Assembly: GCF_020252405.1 (NCBI RefSeq)
Contig: NZ_JADCDA010000075.1
Span: 16,931-80,930, forward strand
Length of the DNA: 64,000 bases
Direction of reading: 5' to 3'
Source of the DNA: Aestuariivirga sp.
GTDB lineage: Bacteria; Pseudomonadota; Alphaproteobacteria; Rhizobiales; Aestuariivirgaceae
This document shows, one piece after another, positions 32,427 through 41,724 of this stretch (the stretch's first letter is position 1; each line of letters starts with the position of its first letter). The position numbers were made by a program, and so were the translations under genes. The notes under the pieces were generated by a model. It made no database searches, was not told the origin of the DNA, and was given only the letters and a program-made list of their open reading frames with translations.

Positions 32427-33202
32427 ACAGAGAAAACTTCTGTGAAGCGATTTGTTCAGAGCTACAGCTGCGGACTGTGCCTCTGGGATATGTCCTCAAG
32501 ACCCCTTTTCTTAAGGATGACGGTGAGAGTATTGCAATCTACATCCGTAGAAGCTCAGCTGACAGCAAGTTTTATAGACTTGAAGATGATGGCGAAACTG
32601 TCGCCGCCTTGGAAGCAGTAGGAGTCGATTTTGATAGCGAGAGTCGTCTGGAGGCTCTAGCAGATTTGCTTCGAACTCACCAAGCCAGCTATGACGAAGC
32701 TGGCTCAGTACTGCATACAGAATATTTTCTTGAAGACGAAATTCCGGCCAGGGCGATTTCATTCATGTCGCTGATGAACCGAGTCTTTGATCTTTCTCTA
32801 CTGGCAAAGAATAGGGTTCGAAGCAGGTTTAAGGAAGACCTCATCAAGCTGGTCGAAGCCCAATTCAGTGGTACGGCCCGGATCAGAATTGGTGAACCTA
32901 TTCGCGAAACCATGAAGGACTACATCGTCGACATTGTTGTCGAAGGTCGTGACGGAAGAATTCTGGCCATTTTCGCGGGCACATCCGAAGTCAAGGCGTT
33001 AGAGGCACTTTTGTTCGTCAATGAACAGAAAAAACAATTGCTATCTAACGTGCGCGCGATGCTAGTTCTTGAAAAGGCAAAGCCTGCCGACATCAAGGAA
33101 AGGACGTTATCACGAGTAATTAACTCCGAGATACGTCTGGCTTCTATGGATGGTGAGGCGGTCGCGGTCAAACAAAAGCTAGAGGACAGCCTGCTCCACT
33201 AA
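32423..33202 (+). CDS. DUF1828/DUF1829-like domain protein
   Basis: N-terminal ..TPFLKDDGESIAIYIRRSSADSKFYRLEDDGETVAALEAVGVDF pattern of DUF1828; C-terminal segment DUF1829-like. Assignment from memory of family pattern. Confidence 0.65.
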   Translation: MNRENFCEAICSELQLRTVPLGYVLKTPFLKDDGESIAIYIRRSSADSKFYRLEDDGETVAALEAVGVDFDSESRLEALADLLRTHQASYDEAGSVLHTEYFLEDEIPARAISFMSLMNRVFDLSLLAKNRVRSRFKEDLIKLVEAQFSGTARIRIGEPIRETMKDYIVDIVVEGRDGRILAIFAGTSEVKALEALLFVNEQKKQLLSNVRAMLVLEKAKPADIKERTLSRVINSEIRLASMDGEAVAVKQKLEDSLLH

Positions 33203-33241
33203 GCGATTACCGACCTTTGAAAAAATCCTCGTTTGGCTGTC

Positions 33242-34564
33242 TTACAGCGCGTGCAAGCGCGTGTCGGACTGGTCCAGGCGGCGGCGGATCTGGGTGATGA
33301 GGAGCGACTCATCGGGTGCGCAATTGCCGTAGGTGAGGGGCTCGCCGGACTTGATCGCCTTCAGCACCTTCGCCCCCTGGGCGAGGCCCAGGGGCACGGC
33401 GTTGGCGTTGCGGGCCTCGGCGTGGGTCATGGCCCAGGCGCGGTAATCCGTTTCGCCGATGCGGCCGAGGTTTTCGCCCGGCGAAAGATCGCGCTTGGCG
33501 ACGGTGGCGCATTCGGCCACGGGCTGAGCCAGCGGCGCCATGTCGGCCTGGCCATGCAGCACGGCGCGGGCGGCGGAGAGCGGCACTTCGAGGCTGGTGA
33601 GATGATAGGGGCGCGTCAGGGCAAAATAGGGACCCTTGCCGACCTTGAGGTCGATGAGGCGCTCTTGCAGGCGCGGGTGATCCGTCGTCACGATGCAGAA
33701 GACGCCGGGGGCCACACCCTTGCCGATGGAATAATCCACACAGCCCTTCCTGGAGAGCACGCCGCCATGTTCCTTCGGGATCAGCACCGAGGCGAGTTCG
33801 TCTCCCGCCGCCGCGGGGCCATGCATGCCGGGCACGTCCGGCACGAGGCCGGTGCAGTTGGCGATCGCCACCATCTCCACCATGGTCTTGGAGCCGTCGA
33901 CGAATTCGACCAGCATGCGGGCATTCATGTTGCGGGATCTGGCCTCCGCCTCGTAGTCGGCGGGGACGGCGTCCCATTTGAGCGGATTATTCTTGCCCTT
34001 GCCGGCGCAGACGACCTCAAGGCCGATGGACTGGGCGAAGCCGATCAACTCCAGCGTGGCGGCGGGCTCGTCGCCTGCAGCACCGGTGTAGACGACGCCG
34101 GCGCGCTTGGCCTCCCCGTGCAAATGGCGGCCGATGGTGATGTCGGCCTCGACATTGAGCATGACGACATGCTTGCCGTTGGCGATCGAGTCGAGCGCGA
34201 ATTGCGCGCCGGTGTTGGGATTGCCCGTGGCGTCGATCACCACGTCGATGCGCGAGGACCTGGCGAGCACCGCCGGGTCTGACGTTATGGCGATGCGACC
34301 GGTCCCGATCGCGGCATCGACGGCCGACGGCGTCTCGGCGTAGACGGTGCGGTCTTCCGTGAAGCCCGCCATGGCGGCGGCGGCCCTGGCCTGGGGCGGG
34401 CGCATTTCGGCCACGGCGCCCAGGCGCAGGCCGGGCATGCGGTTCAGCTGCACCATGATGTCGGCGCCCATCTGGCCGCAGCCGGCAAGGCCGATGGTCA
34501 CGGTCTTGCCCGCCTCTTCGCGGGCTTTGAGTTCGGCAACGAGCGGGGAGACACCTGCGATCAC
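33242..34564 (-). CDS. NAD(P)H-dependent oxidoreductase with homoserine-dehydrogenase-like and SAF domains
   Basis: TIGLAGCGQMGADIMVQLNRMPGLRLGAVAEM Rossmann; VVIDATGNPNTGAQFAL; C-terminal AKRDLSPGENLGRIG SAF-like. GTG start at 34564 (GTGA overlap with upstream aldolase). Confidence 0.8.
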   Translation of the reverse strand: MIAGVSPLVAELKAREEAGKTVTIGLAGCGQMGADIMVQLNRMPGLRLGAVAEMRPPQARAAAAMAGFTEDRTVYAETPSAVDAAIGTGRIAITSDPAVLARSSRIDVVIDATGNPNTGAQFALDSIANGKHVVMLNVEADITIGRHLHGEAKRAGVVYTGAAGDEPAATLELIGFAQSIGLEVVCAGKGKNNPLKWDAVPADYEAEARSRNMNARMLVEFVDGSKTMVEMVAIANCTGLVPDVPGMHGPAAAGDELASVLIPKEHGGVLSRKGCVDYSIGKGVAPGVFCIVTTDHPRLQERLIDLKVGKGPYFALTRPYHLTSLEVPLSAARAVLHGQADMAPLAQPVAECATVAKRDLSPGENLGRIGETDYRAWAMTHAEARNANAVPLGLAQGAKVLKAIKSGEPLTYGNCAPDESLLITQIRRRLDQSDTRLHAL

Positions 34565-35307
34565 CGCTTCGCCGCGCCTCTCTTCTTCGCGGCGGGCGTC
34601 CCCGGCGCATCGCGGCGCTCCAGGCCGGTGACCGATGCGGCATCGGTCGTCTTGAACTCGCCCGACTGCTTGCCATAGGTCTTCATGCGCGCCAGCACGG
34701 TGCCCATCTGGTTCGCCTTGAGGATGACGGGCTTGCCCACCTGCAGGGCCGCCCAATACTGCTGCGCGATGGTTTCGACCTCGCCCGCCCGCCACAGCGC
34801 CTTTTCCAGATCGGGGCCGAAGGCGATCTGGCCATGGTTGCCGAGGAGGCAGGCGGAGCGGTCTTCCAGCGCCTTCAGCATCACTTTCGAAAGTTCCGGC
34901 GTGCCGAACTCGGCATAGTCCGAGCAGCGGATGTCGGAGCCCCCGGCAATGCCGATCATGTAGTGGAAGGCGGGAATGTCCATCCTGAGGCAGGCGAGTG
35001 CGGTGGCATAGATCGAATGGGTGTGGACGATGGCGCCCGCCTCGGCGCGGCGCCTGAAGATGTCGAGATGCATGCGCCACTCGGTGGAGGGCAGGTACTC
35101 GCCGATATAGCCGCCGTCCAGGTCCATCTCGACGATGTGTTCGGGCTTCATCCGGGCATAGGGGATGCCCGAGGCCGTGATCAGAAAGCCTTCCGGGGTG
35201 CGGACGCTCACATTGCCGGAGGTGCCCTGGTTGATCCCTTCCTCGTTCATCCTGAGGCAGGTGTTGATCACCGCCCGGCGGAGGTCGGGATACTTCAGCT
35301 TGGCCAT
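34561..35307 (-). CDS. Class II aldolase/adducin family protein (fuculose-phosphate aldolase-like)
   Basis: NEEGINQGTSGNVSVRTPEGFLITASGIPYARM; AIVHTHSIYATALACLRMDIPAFHYM; ACLLGNHGQIAFG. Confidence 0.9.
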   Translation of the reverse strand: MAKLKYPDLRRAVINTCLRMNEEGINQGTSGNVSVRTPEGFLITASGIPYARMKPEHIVEMDLDGGYIGEYLPSTEWRMHLDIFRRRAEAGAIVHTHSIYATALACLRMDIPAFHYMIGIAGGSDIRCSDYAEFGTPELSKVMLKALEDRSACLLGNHGQIAFGPDLEKALWRAGEVETIAQQYWAALQVGKPVILKANQMGTVLARMKTYGKQSGEFKTTDAASVTGLERRDAPGTPAAKKRGAAKR

Positions 35308-35439
35308 GTGGACGGGTCTCCGGACGGGTTGTCAGGTGCATGGCTATAGACCCGGGCCGCCCGCCCCTTCAAGTGCCCGGGGCGATTGACGCCCATGCGG
35401 CGGATGCGAGAGACTGGCTAAAACGGCAGGACGAGGCGA

Positions 35440-36840
35440 ATGGGGCAGGACGGCTTGCGCGGCATCGCGGTGGTGGATGTGGGCTTCACCAACACCAAGA
35501 TCGCGCTGTTTTCGGGGGCGGGCGAGTTGCTGGCCGAGCGCAAGGCGCCGAGTCGGCATGTGCCCGCGCCGCCCTACAAGCACATCGACCCCGAGCCGAT
35601 GGTGGCGCTGTGCCGGAGCGCACTGCCCGAGCTTGACGCCATGCTGCCCATCGATGCGGTCGTGCCCACGGCGCATGGCGCGGCCATGGCCTGCCTCGAT
35701 GCGGAGGGCAGGCTGGCGCTCCCCGTGATGGACTATACCAGCGAGCCGCCGCCGGCGGTCGTGGCGGATTACGAGAAGATCATGCCGGGCTTCGAGGAGG
35801 CGCTGTGCCCGCTGCTGCCGATGGCGATCACCCACGGACTGCAGCTCTACTGGCAGCAGCGGGCCTGGCCGGATGACTTCGCCAGGGTGAGGACGCTGCT
35901 GCCGTGGATCCAGTATGTGGGCTTCCGGCTGAGCGGGGTTGCGGTGACCGAGATTTCCTCCATGGCCTGCCAGACGCATCTCCTCGACATCCGCGCGCAG
36001 GAACCTTCGAGCACCGCAAGGCGGCTGGGCTGGGACAGGCTTTATGCGCCCCGCGCCAAGGCGTGGGAGACGATCGGGACGCTTAAGGATGAGTTCCGCG
36101 GCGCAAGCTTCCGCGGCGCGGCCCGCGTGCTCGGCGGCGTGCATGACTCGACGGCCAATTTCATGCGCTATGTCTGCGCCGGGCTTGACCGCTTCACGCT
36201 GGTTTCGACCGGCACGTGGAGCATCAGCTTCGATCCGTCGACGAGCGTGGACGTGCTGGACCCGGCGCGCGACACCAACACCAACACCGACGTGCTGGGC
36301 CGCAACGTGTGCTGCAGCCGCTTCTTCGGCGGCATGGAATTCGCCGCGGTGGCCAATGGCGCGCCGGCGGAAGCGGCAAGCCTCGCCTGCGTGGCCGCAC
36401 TGGTGGCGCGCGGCACATACGCCGTGCCGTCCTTCACCATGACCAGCGGGCCTGCGCCCGGCTCAGCTGGAAAAGGCTGTGTGAAGGGGCCCGCGGCAGA
36501 GAGTGCGGAGGAGCGCGCCACGCTGGCGGCGCTCTATTGCGCGCTGATGGTGTCAGAGCAGCTCGATGCCATTGCGTCGAAGGACGGCATCATCGTCGAT
36601 GGGCCCTTCTCGCAGAACCCGGTGCTGCTTGGCGTGCTGGCGGCACTCAGGCCCGCACAGCAGGTGAAGGCGTCTGCCCTGCGTGACGGCACCACCGCGG
36701 GGGCGGCGGCACTGGCGATGATCGAGAATGGCAGGCTGCCGGCGATCGCCATCAGGATGGCCGAGGTGACGCCGGCCGATGTGCCGGGGCTTGATGCTTA
36801 TCGGGCAATATGGCGTGCGTTGGCTTATGCAGCGCGGTGA
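35440..36840 (+). CDS. FGGY-family carbohydrate kinase (fuculokinase/rhamnulokinase-like)
   Basis: RGIAVVDVGFTNTKIALFSG; VLGGVHDSTANFMRY; LVSTGTWSISFDP. Confidence 0.88.
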   Translation: MGQDGLRGIAVVDVGFTNTKIALFSGAGELLAERKAPSRHVPAPPYKHIDPEPMVALCRSALPELDAMLPIDAVVPTAHGAAMACLDAEGRLALPVMDYTSEPPPAVVADYEKIMPGFEEALCPLLPMAITHGLQLYWQQRAWPDDFARVRTLLPWIQYVGFRLSGVAVTEISSMACQTHLLDIRAQEPSSTARRLGWDRLYAPRAKAWETIGTLKDEFRGASFRGAARVLGGVHDSTANFMRYVCAGLDRFTLVSTGTWSISFDPSTSVDVLDPARDTNTNTDVLGRNVCCSRFFGGMEFAAVANGAPAEAASLACVAALVARGTYAVPSFTMTSGPAPGSAGKGCVKGPAAESAEERATLAALYCALMVSEQLDAIASKDGIIVDGPFSQNPVLLGVLAALRPAQQVKASALRDGTTAGAAALAMIENGRLPAIAIRMAEVTPADVPGLDAYRAIWRALAYAAR

Positions 36841-36851
36841 CGGCCACGGGT

Positions 36852-36885
36852 CCTTCTCCCATTGGCTCGCGCCAACGGGAGAAGG
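36852..36885. repeat. Hairpin after FGGY kinase
   Basis: CCTTCTCCCATTGGC-TCGC-GCCAACGGGAGAAGG, near-perfect ~15-bp arms. Confidence 0.65.
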
Positions 36886-37007
36886 GGAAGTTGCTGCGGC
36901 TTGCTTTCCCGCTTCCCTCAAATTCCGCAAGCTTCGCACAAGGGGTGTTAACCATCCCGCAAAGCATCGGGCGCAGGATGGGGCCTGTGTGTTGCTTGAG
37001 GTGTTTC

Positions 37008-37388
37008 ATGTCCCCGTCCCTGCCGGAAGACTCGTTTACGCTCGTATCGCCCGGCTATCGGCCCCAGGCGGGGCGGCTGGCCTTCACCATCGGGGCTCAG
37101 CTTGTCGCCGAGATGGATGACGACGACCTGGCCCAGAGCTGGCAGGCGGCGGATGATCTCACCGCGGGCGAGGCCGCCGAACTCAGCGACGCCGCGGCGC
37201 TGCACCTGATGGAACTGCTGGAGGAGGGTCTGCCCGCGGCCGATCTGTCCGAGGCCGTGGCCGATGCGGCGGTGGTCTTCCTCATCGCCATGAAGCGCCA
37301 TGGCATTGCCGACCCGAAGCGGATTCCCGCCTGCGCCGTGAAGTGGAACTTGCACGCCGAACGTGCCAGTGTTCACATTGCTTCATGA
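37008..37388 (+). CDS. Hypothetical protein
   Basis: MSPSLPEDSFTLVSPGYRPQAGRLAF..; overlaps next gene by ATGA. Confidence 0.6.
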   Translation: MSPSLPEDSFTLVSPGYRPQAGRLAFTIGAQLVAEMDDDDLAQSWQAADDLTAGEAAELSDAAALHLMELLEEGLPAADLSEAVADAAVVFLIAMKRHGIADPKRIPACAVKWNLHAERASVHIAS

Positions 37389-37816
37389 GCGATACCAATC
37401 CCGAACCGAATGCCGCCGAATATGGCCGAAGCCTCAGGGGCCTCGGCTTCAACCTGCTGGTGACCGACGTGCCGCGCGCCGTGACCTTCGCAAAGGAGGT
37501 GCTGGGCGCCACCAGCTTCTATGACAATGAGGATTTCGCCGCCCTGCGCTGGCAGGGGCAGGACTTCATGTTCCATGCCGACCGTTCCTATCGCGGGCAC
37601 CCGCTGTCCGGCCTCGTCGCCGGGTTGGAGGCGCGCGGGGCGGGCGTGGAACTGCGGATTTTCGGCTGTGACCCGGACCGGGCGGAAGCAAAGGCGCGCG
37701 AGCTGGGCTTCACGGTGCTGGCGGGCTCACTCGACAAGGCGCACGGGCTTCGCGAATGCGTCATTCTCGATGATGACGGATATTCGTGGGTGCCGACGGC
37801 GCCGACGCCGCGATAG
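37385..37816 (+). CDS. VOC (glyoxalase/bleomycin-resistance) family protein
   Basis: LGFNLLVTDVPRAVTFAKEVLGATSFYDNEDFAALRWQGQDFMFHADRSY..; REC VILDDDGYSWVP. Confidence 0.8.
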   Translation: MSDTNPEPNAAEYGRSLRGLGFNLLVTDVPRAVTFAKEVLGATSFYDNEDFAALRWQGQDFMFHADRSYRGHPLSGLVAGLEARGAGVELRIFGCDPDRAEAKARELGFTVLAGSLDKAHGLRECVILDDDGYSWVPTAPTPR

Positions 37817-37837
37817 GCGACCAGTCGAACACTGCCG

Positions 37838-38200
37838 TTACGAAATCGCCGGTGTCGTGCATCGCCTCGCCGAGGATTGAAAGAGCCGTCGGCGGGTCGG
37901 TGTCGATCTCGCCCAGGGCCTCGCCGTCATCAAGGCGGCTTCCGCCATCACGTCGCCCACGGCATGGAGCGAGCGGAGCTCCGCCGAGGCATACATCTCA
38001 CGCCTGATGAAGGCGCCATAGACCACTGAGCCGATGCGGAAGGCCGTTTCGGCATAGGCGTTCAGGAAATTGTCGTTCACCGGGGTTCCGAAGCGGAATT
38101 GGCGGGTTTCGGGGTCAAGCCGCAGTAAATGGCGGCGGAACGCCCCGGTCTCAAGCGGCCAGAGCTTGCGGATGCGGTAGATCCGGAGCTGACGCTGCAT
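37838..38200 (-). pseudogene. Truncated/frameshifted GNAT acetyltransferase remnant
   Basis: N-terminus LRIYRIRKLWPLETGAFRRHLLRLDPETRQFRFGTPVNDNFLNAYAETAFRIGSVVYGAFIRREMYASAELRSL matches the start of GNAT proteins of this type; the acetyl-CoA binding half is absent and the reading degrades into ARPWARSTPTRRRLFQSSARR. Confidence 0.55.
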
Positions 38201-38424
38201 TGTTAGCTTTTCCTGCCTGAACTTAAATTCGTCCGACGAAATAAAGATTATGTTGCAATGCGGCGAAGGCTTAATGAATGATCCATGCGCTTTGCACATG
38301 GCTCTTCGCGGTTGCAGCGCCATGCGTTCTGGCTTCACTTTCATTGTGAGGCTGACCCTTGCCGGGGTGGCGGGGGGGATTTAGGTTGCGCAACCGTTTT
38401 GTTTCAGTTTGGAGGATGGCCTTC

Positions 38425-39924
38425 ATGGTCAAGAACATCGGACATTTCATCGGCGGCAAGCATGTGGCGGGCACGTCTGGCCGCTTCGCCGATGTCTTTA
38501 ACCCCAACACCGGCGAGGTTCAGGCGAAGGTTGCGCTGGCCTCGCCCGCCGAACTCCGCGCCGCGGTCGAGAATGCCAAGGCGGCCCAGCCCGAATGGGC
38601 CGCCAGGAACCCGCAGGTGCGCGCCCGGGTGATGATGAAGTTTCTTGAACTCGCCCGCACCCATGCCGAGGAAATCGCCACGCTGATTTCCATGGAACAC
38701 GGCAAGACCATCCCCGATGCGCTGGGCGACCTGCAGCGCGGCGTCGAGGTCGTCGAATTCGCCTGCGGCATTCCGCATCTTCTCAAAGGCGAATACACCG
38801 ACGGTGCAGGCCCCGGCATCGACATGTATTCGATGCGCCAGCCGCTCGGCATCGCAGCCGGCATCACGCCCTTCAACTTCCCGGCCATGATCCCGCTGTG
38901 GAAGGCCGCACCGGCGATTGCCTGCGGCAATGCCTTCATCCTGAAGCCCTCGGAGCGTGACCCGTCCTGCCCGATGCGGCTTGCTGAACTCTTCCTCGAG
39001 GCGGGCCTGCCCGCCGGCATCTTCAATGTGGTGAATGGCGACAAGGAAGCCGTCGACGGCATTCTCGACGATCCGGACATCGCGGCGGTGGGCTTCGTGG
39101 GCTCGACGCCGATCGCGCATTATGTCTATTCGCGCGCCACCGGCGCGGCCAAGCGCGCGCAGTGCTTCGGCGGCGCCAAGAACCACATGCTGATCATGCC
39201 CGACGCCGACATGGACAAGACGGTCGATGCGCTGATCGGCGCGGGCTATGGCTCGGCCGGCGAGCGCTGCATGGCGATCTCGGTGGCGGTGCCGGTGGGC
39301 GAGGCAACCGCCAATGCGCTGGTCGAGAAGCTTGTGCCGCGTGTCGGGAAGCTGAAGGTGGGGCTTTCCACGGACCGCGAGGCGGATTACGGCCCGCTCG
39401 TCACCAGGCAGGCGCTGGACCGCGTTGTGGGTTACATCGACCAGGGCGTCAAGGAAGGTGCCACGCTGAAGGTCGATGGCCGCGGCTTCAGGATGCAGGG
39501 CTACGAGAACGGCTTCTTCCTCGGCGGCACGCTGTTCGACAATGTGACGAAGGACATGAAGATCTACAGGGAGGAGATCTTCGGGCCCGTGCTCTCCGTG
39601 GTGCGTGCGAAGACCTATGACGAGGGGCTGAAGCTGGTGAATGACCATGAATATGGCAATGGCGCCGCGATCTTCACGCGCGACGGCGACACGGCGCGCG
39701 ACTTCGCCTCGCGCTGCCAGATCGGCATGGTGGGCGTCAACGTGCCGATCCCGGTGCCGCTGGCCTATCACACCTTCGGCGGCTGGAAGCGCTCGGCCTT
39801 CGGCGACCTGAACCAGCATGGCCCAGACTCGGTGCGCTTCTACACCAAGACCAAGACGGTGACGGCGCGCTGGCCCTCGGGCATCAAGGAAGGGGCGCAG
39901 TTCTCGATCCCGACCATGCGCTGA
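38425..39924 (+). CDS. mmsA: CoA-acylating methylmalonate-semialdehyde dehydrogenase
   Basis: GITPFNFPAMIPLWKAAPAIACGNAFILKPSERDPS; GSAGERCMAISVAVPVG catalytic Cys region. Confidence 0.94.
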   Translation: MVKNIGHFIGGKHVAGTSGRFADVFNPNTGEVQAKVALASPAELRAAVENAKAAQPEWAARNPQVRARVMMKFLELARTHAEEIATLISMEHGKTIPDALGDLQRGVEVVEFACGIPHLLKGEYTDGAGPGIDMYSMRQPLGIAAGITPFNFPAMIPLWKAAPAIACGNAFILKPSERDPSCPMRLAELFLEAGLPAGIFNVVNGDKEAVDGILDDPDIAAVGFVGSTPIAHYVYSRATGAAKRAQCFGGAKNHMLIMPDADMDKTVDALIGAGYGSAGERCMAISVAVPVGEATANALVEKLVPRVGKLKVGLSTDREADYGPLVTRQALDRVVGYIDQGVKEGATLKVDGRGFRMQGYENGFFLGGTLFDNVTKDMKIYREEIFGPVLSVVRAKTYDEGLKLVNDHEYGNGAAIFTRDGDTARDFASRCQIGMVGVNVPIPVPLAYHTFGGWKRSAFGDLNQHGPDSVRFYTKTKTVTARWPSGIKEGAQFSIPTMR

Positions 39925-39954
39925 CATCCATGTCCGGGCGGTCGTGACCGATCC

Positions 39955-40572
39955 ATGGCGACGTTTCATCCGAGGCCGCTTCCCGAGGGCTATCACCCGC
40001 TGCCGCAAGGCCACCTCGCCAATGTGGTGACCTGCCTCGAGATGACGGCGAGACCGGCGCTGCGGCCCGTGCCGGAGCAGGGCTTCACGCTGGAGCGCAT
40101 GGGGGCTGCCGGTGCTGAACGCTTCCGCGCGCTGTTCCGCGCCATCGGGCAGGACATCATGTGGTTCTCGCGTCTCATCCTGCCGGAGGAGAAGCTCTCC
40201 GCGATTATCGGACACCCGGACGTGCTCTGCCTGGCGCTGGTGAAGGAGGGAGCCGACATCGGCCTGCTCGAACTCGATTTCCGCGGGGAGGGCCAGTGCG
40301 AACTCTCCTTCTTCGGCGTCGTGCCCTCCGCCGTCGGCGGCGGTGCCGGCCGCTTCCTGATGAATGAGGCCCTGACGCGGGCCTGGGCGCGGCCCATCAC
40401 GCGGCTCTGGCTGCACACCTGCAACTACGACCATCCCAATGCGCCGGCCTTCTACCAGCGCTCGGGCTTCCGGCCCTATGCGGTGATGGTCGAAGTGCAT
40501 CCCGATCCGCGGCTGACGGGCGAGATGCCCAGACACGCGAGTCCGCGGGCGCCGCTCATCGATACTCAATAA
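39955..40572 (+). CDS. GNAT family N-acetyltransferase
   Basis: GLLELDFRGEGQCELSFFGVVPSAVGGGAGRFLMNEALTRAW; LWLHTCNYDHPNAPAFYQRSGF. Confidence 0.88.
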   Translation: MATFHPRPLPEGYHPLPQGHLANVVTCLEMTARPALRPVPEQGFTLERMGAAGAERFRALFRAIGQDIMWFSRLILPEEKLSAIIGHPDVLCLALVKEGADIGLLELDFRGEGQCELSFFGVVPSAVGGGAGRFLMNEALTRAWARPITRLWLHTCNYDHPNAPAFYQRSGFRPYAVMVEVHPDPRLTGEMPRHASPRAPLIDTQ

Positions 40573-40658
40573 TGCCGTCCCCCCGGCGAAAGCCGGGGCC
40601 CAGCTTTGGGTCAGCGAGTATGGTGAGAAAGCGGGGTCGCGGCTTTCGCCGGGATGAC
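40572..40658. repeat. REP-like palindromic element
   Basis: GCCGTCCCCCCGGCGAAAGCCGGGGCCCAG ... GCGGCTTTCGCCGGGATGACGG inverted arms; same family as 54824-54906. Confidence 0.75.
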
Positions 40659-40659
40659 G

Positions 40660-40716
40660 GCCTGAAGACGTGATTATAGCCTGAAGACGTGATTATGGCC
40701 TCAAGCGGGTGATTAA
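40660..40716. repeat. 19-bp tandem repeat, 3 copies (third degenerate)
   Basis: GCCTGAAGACGTGATTATA / GCCTGAAGACGTGATTATG / GCCTCAAGCGGGTGATTAA directly upstream of xerC. Confidence 0.8.
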
Positions 40717-40750
40717 CGAATGTTTACCGCTGCACGATACTCTCCGCACC

Positions 40751-41686
40751 ATGTCCGACTTCGTCATCAGTCTCGCGCCCGATGCCGCCGCTGCTATGCA
40801 GGGGTGGTTGCAAAGTCTCAAATCCGAGCGGCGCATGGCGGCAAAGACGCTCGAAGCCTATGCACGTGACTTCGGGCAGTTCGCGCAGTTCATGGGCGAT
40901 CATCTCGGGGGTGCGCCCGGCAACCGCGAGCTTGCCGAACTTACCGTCTCAGATTTCCGCGCCTTCATGGCGCGGCGGCGCAACCAGGGCGTGGAGAGCC
41001 GCACGCTGGCGCGGCAGCTTTCAAGCCTGCGCTCCTTTTATCGCCATGCGGAGAAAACCGGGCTGTTCCGCAACGCGGCCCTCTCCGCCCTGCGCGCGCC
41101 CAAGCTGCCGCATGCGGTGCCGAAACCGCTCTCGCCCGAAAAGGCGCGGCAAGTGGCAAAGGCCGAAGCGCTGGCTGGAGATGAAACCCCGCGCTGGGTG
41201 CTGGCGCGCGACCAGGCGGTGCTGACGCTGCTGTATGGCTGCGGCCTCCGCATCTCGGAGGCCCTGTCACTCACCCTGGCGCAGGCGGAGCAGCCGGCGC
41301 TGACCATCACCGGCAAGGGCAACAAGACGAGACTCGTGCCGCTGCTGCCGGTCGTGCGGCAGGCCGTGGCGCTGTACCGAGATCTCTGCCCCTTTGCGCT
41401 CAAACCCAGTGAGCCGATGTTCCGCGGGCAGAAGGGTGGGCCGCTCAATGCCCGCAACATCCAGCTCCTGATTGCCCGCCTGCGCGGCGCGCTTGGCCTG
41501 CCGGAGACCGCGACGCCGCATGCGCTGCGCCACTCCTTCGCCACGCATCTGCTCGCCAATGGCGCGGACCTTCGCGTCATCCAGGAACTGCTGGGCCATG
41601 CCAGCCTGTCCACCACGCAGATCTATACGGAAGTGAACCGCGCGCATCTGCTGGAGCAATATCGCAAGGCTCACCCGCGCGCCTGA
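40751..41686 (+). CDS. xerC: Tyrosine recombinase XerC
   Basis: LLYGCGLRISEALSL; TPHALRHSFATHLLANGADLRVIQELLGHASLSTTQIYTEVN. Confidence 0.92.
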   Translation: MSDFVISLAPDAAAAMQGWLQSLKSERRMAAKTLEAYARDFGQFAQFMGDHLGGAPGNRELAELTVSDFRAFMARRRNQGVESRTLARQLSSLRSFYRHAEKTGLFRNAALSALRAPKLPHAVPKPLSPEKARQVAKAEALAGDETPRWVLARDQAVLTLLYGCGLRISEALSLTLAQAEQPALTITGKGNKTRLVPLLPVVRQAVALYRDLCPFALKPSEPMFRGQKGGPLNARNIQLLIARLRGALGLPETATPHALRHSFATHLLANGADLRVIQELLGHASLSTTQIYTEVNRAHLLEQYRKAHPRA

Positions 41687-41724
41687 GGGTGGAACTTGCC
41701 GGGGTCCCACGCTAGACTTTGATC

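Noticed and set aside
38404-40569. 721-aa antisense ORF over mmsA and the GNAT gene
   Set aside because: Shadow ORF of high-GC coding; no recognisable domain and spans two well-supported genes.
40660-40716. Possible CRISPR array
   Set aside because: Units are directly abutting 19-bp repeats with no spacers, only three copies, and no cas genes in the window.
40751-41686. XerC as integrase of an integrative element
   Set aside because: Sequence and context look like the housekeeping chromosome-dimer recombinase; no tRNA, att repeats or phage genes adjacent.
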